From contig NZ_CP138921.1 of NCBI RefSeq assembly GCF_047124445.1, positions 2,604,001-2,668,000 on the forward strand: a DNA stretch of 64,000 nucleotides, given 5' to 3'. The position numbers and the translations under genes were made by a program. Below the pieces are notes generated by a model, which did no database searches, was not told where the DNA came from, and saw only the letters and a list, made by a program, of their open reading frames with translations. Below are positions 63,207 to 64,000 of this stretch, one piece after another. The first letter of the stretch is position 1. Each line of letters begins with the position of its first letter. This DNA is from Shimia sp047124445. GTDB lineage: Bacteria; Pseudomonadota; Alphaproteobacteria; Rhodobacterales; Rhodobacteraceae.

Positions 63207-64000
63207 ATGACACAGAACCTCATCATCATTGGGGCCGGGATGGCTGCGGGTCGTGCACTCGAACATCTCTTTGAAGCCGCCCCTGACGCCTATGACGTCA
63301 CCCTTTTTAACGCGGAACCACGCGGGACTTACAATCGGATCATGCTGTCTCCGGTTTTGTCGGGCGACAAGGCTTTTGACGAGATCGTCACCCACACAGC
63401 CGATTGGTACGAAGAAAACGGTGTAACCACACGCTTTGGCGAAATGGTCGTGAACATCGACCGAGACGCACAAACGGTGACGTCTGACAATGGAGACGTA
63501 CTGGCCTATGACAAGCTCATCATCGCCACCGGTTCCAATCCATTTATTATTCCACTGCCTGGCCATGATCTGGACGGTGTGATCGCCTATCGCGATCTCG
63601 AAGACACCAATGCCATGATCTCACTTGGGGAAGTACCGAATGCGAAAGCAGTCGTGATTGGGGGCGGCCTTCTTGGCCTTGAGGCGGCTGCTGGCCTCGC
63701 CCTGCGCGGTGTGGACGTGACAGTGGTGCACATCATGGGGCACTTGATGGAGCGCCAGCTGGACGAAGCGGCGGGCTACCTTTTGCGTAAGGCATTGGTG
63801 GACAAAGGCATTACCGTCAAATGCTCTGCCAATTCCAAAGAAATCCTCGGCGAAAACGGCAAAGTCAAAGCGCTCCTGCTGGATGACGGCACCGAGCTGC
63901 CATGTGATCTGTTGGTAATGGCGGTTGGCATCCGCCCATCTATTGCGCTTGCCGCAGAGGCAGGTCTGGCAACAGGTCGTGGTATCCATGTGGATGACCA
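63207..64000 (+). CDS. nirB: Assimilatory nitrite reductase large subunit NirB, 3' truncated
   Basis: The first 264 residues of an NADH-dependent nitrite reductase large subunit; the frame is open to the window edge. The FAD-binding LIIIGAGMAAGRALEHL lies near residues 5-21, NAEPRGTYNRIMLSPVLSG near 35-53 is a NirB/NasB signature, YDKLIIATGSNP near 101-112 and the NAD-binding VVIGGGLLGLEAAAGLALRG near 149-168. Siroheme and iron-sulfur domains would follow beyond the window. It starts three bases past the nrtC stop, in the NasT-controlled operon. Confidence 0.93.
   Translation, partial: MTQNLIIIGAGMAAGRALEHLFEAAPDAYDVTLFNAEPRGTYNRIMLSPVLSGDKAFDEIVTHTADWYEENGVTTRFGEMVVNIDRDAQTVTSDNGDVLAYDKLIIATGSNPFIIPLPGHDLDGVIAYRDLEDTNAMISLGEVPNAKAVVIGGGLLGLEAAAGLALRGVDVTVVHIMGHLMERQLDEAAGYLLRKALVDKGITVKCSANSKEILGENGKVKALLLDDGTELPCDLLVMAVGIRPSIALAAEAGLATGRGIHVDD

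Overview
The window reads as chromosome of a marine alphaproteobacterium of the Rhodobacteraceae (Roseobacter group). The grounds are the gene families themselves: a DUF938 methyltransferase, a dimethylglycine/sarcosine dehydrogenase of the FAD plus GcvT type, a bioMNY biotin ECF transporter, a NasTS-controlled nitrate operon, a D-glycerate-type reductase and a TIGR04176-like EPS-associated MarR domain joined to bifunctional Sat/APS kinase. Base composition is GC-rich throughout. I see no phage, insertion sequence, tRNA, rRNA or CRISPR. The genus cannot be settled by reading alone.

Layout. 1-5.0 kb: the end of a BMP-type nucleoside ABC importer (two permeases, then the binding protein), a periplasmic YtcJ-like amidohydrolase and a secreted fasciclin protein. 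5.1-11.9 kb: sulfate activation (Sat/APS kinase with an in-frame MarR-like N-terminus), a membrane adenylate cyclase with a ferredoxin domain, trxB and a divergent Lrp regulator, and a LuxR solo. 11.9-19.5 kb: an NAD(P)H:quinone-type flavoprotein, an OruR-like AraC regulator facing two exported proteins (isochorismatase-fold, YHS-domain), a non-coding stretch rich in inverted repeats, an aldo/keto reductase-FAD oxidase-DUF938 operon, an AhpD-like protein and an EF-hand protein. 19.5-31.7 kb: dimethylglycine dehydrogenase divergent from panCB, a serine beta-lactamase-fold hydrolase, a D-lactate/glycolate-type dehydrogenase, gamma-glutamyltransferase, thpR, a hydroxyacid dehydrogenase, an SH3 protein and rpe.

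31.9-38.6 kb is a complete urease operon (ureD A B C E F G) carrying four extra genes: a 55-residue His-containing membrane peptide between ureA and ureB, a secreted 195-residue protein, a DUF1127-like small protein and a DUF3995-like membrane protein. A long inverted repeat sits between ureB and ureC. 38.8-43.4 kb is bioM-bioN-bioY followed by an acyl-CoA ligase and a thiolase. Then come ilvD, a VOC/DUF1801 pair, and a PAS-LuxR plus AraC regulator pair.

47.8-56.7 kb is a compact catabolic operon: M20 amidohydrolase, oligopeptide-type ABC importer, a cupin resembling manganese hydroxynitrile lyase, aldehyde dehydrogenase and SDR. Its substrate is unknown. 56.9-64.0 kb is the nitrate-assimilation region: nasT-nasS, then a leader RNA with two AnnGnn hexaloops and a terminator (an ANTAR antitermination target), nrtA, nrtB, a tandem-ATPase nrtC, and the start of nirB, which runs off the window.

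Nitrogen acquisition is the recurrent theme: nucleosides, urea, peptides or acylated amines, methylated glycines, gamma-glutamyl compounds and nitrate. The most discussion-worthy items are the Sat/MarR frame, the NasT RNA leader, the extra urease-operon genes and the unassigned M20/ABC/cupin/ALDH/SDR operon.
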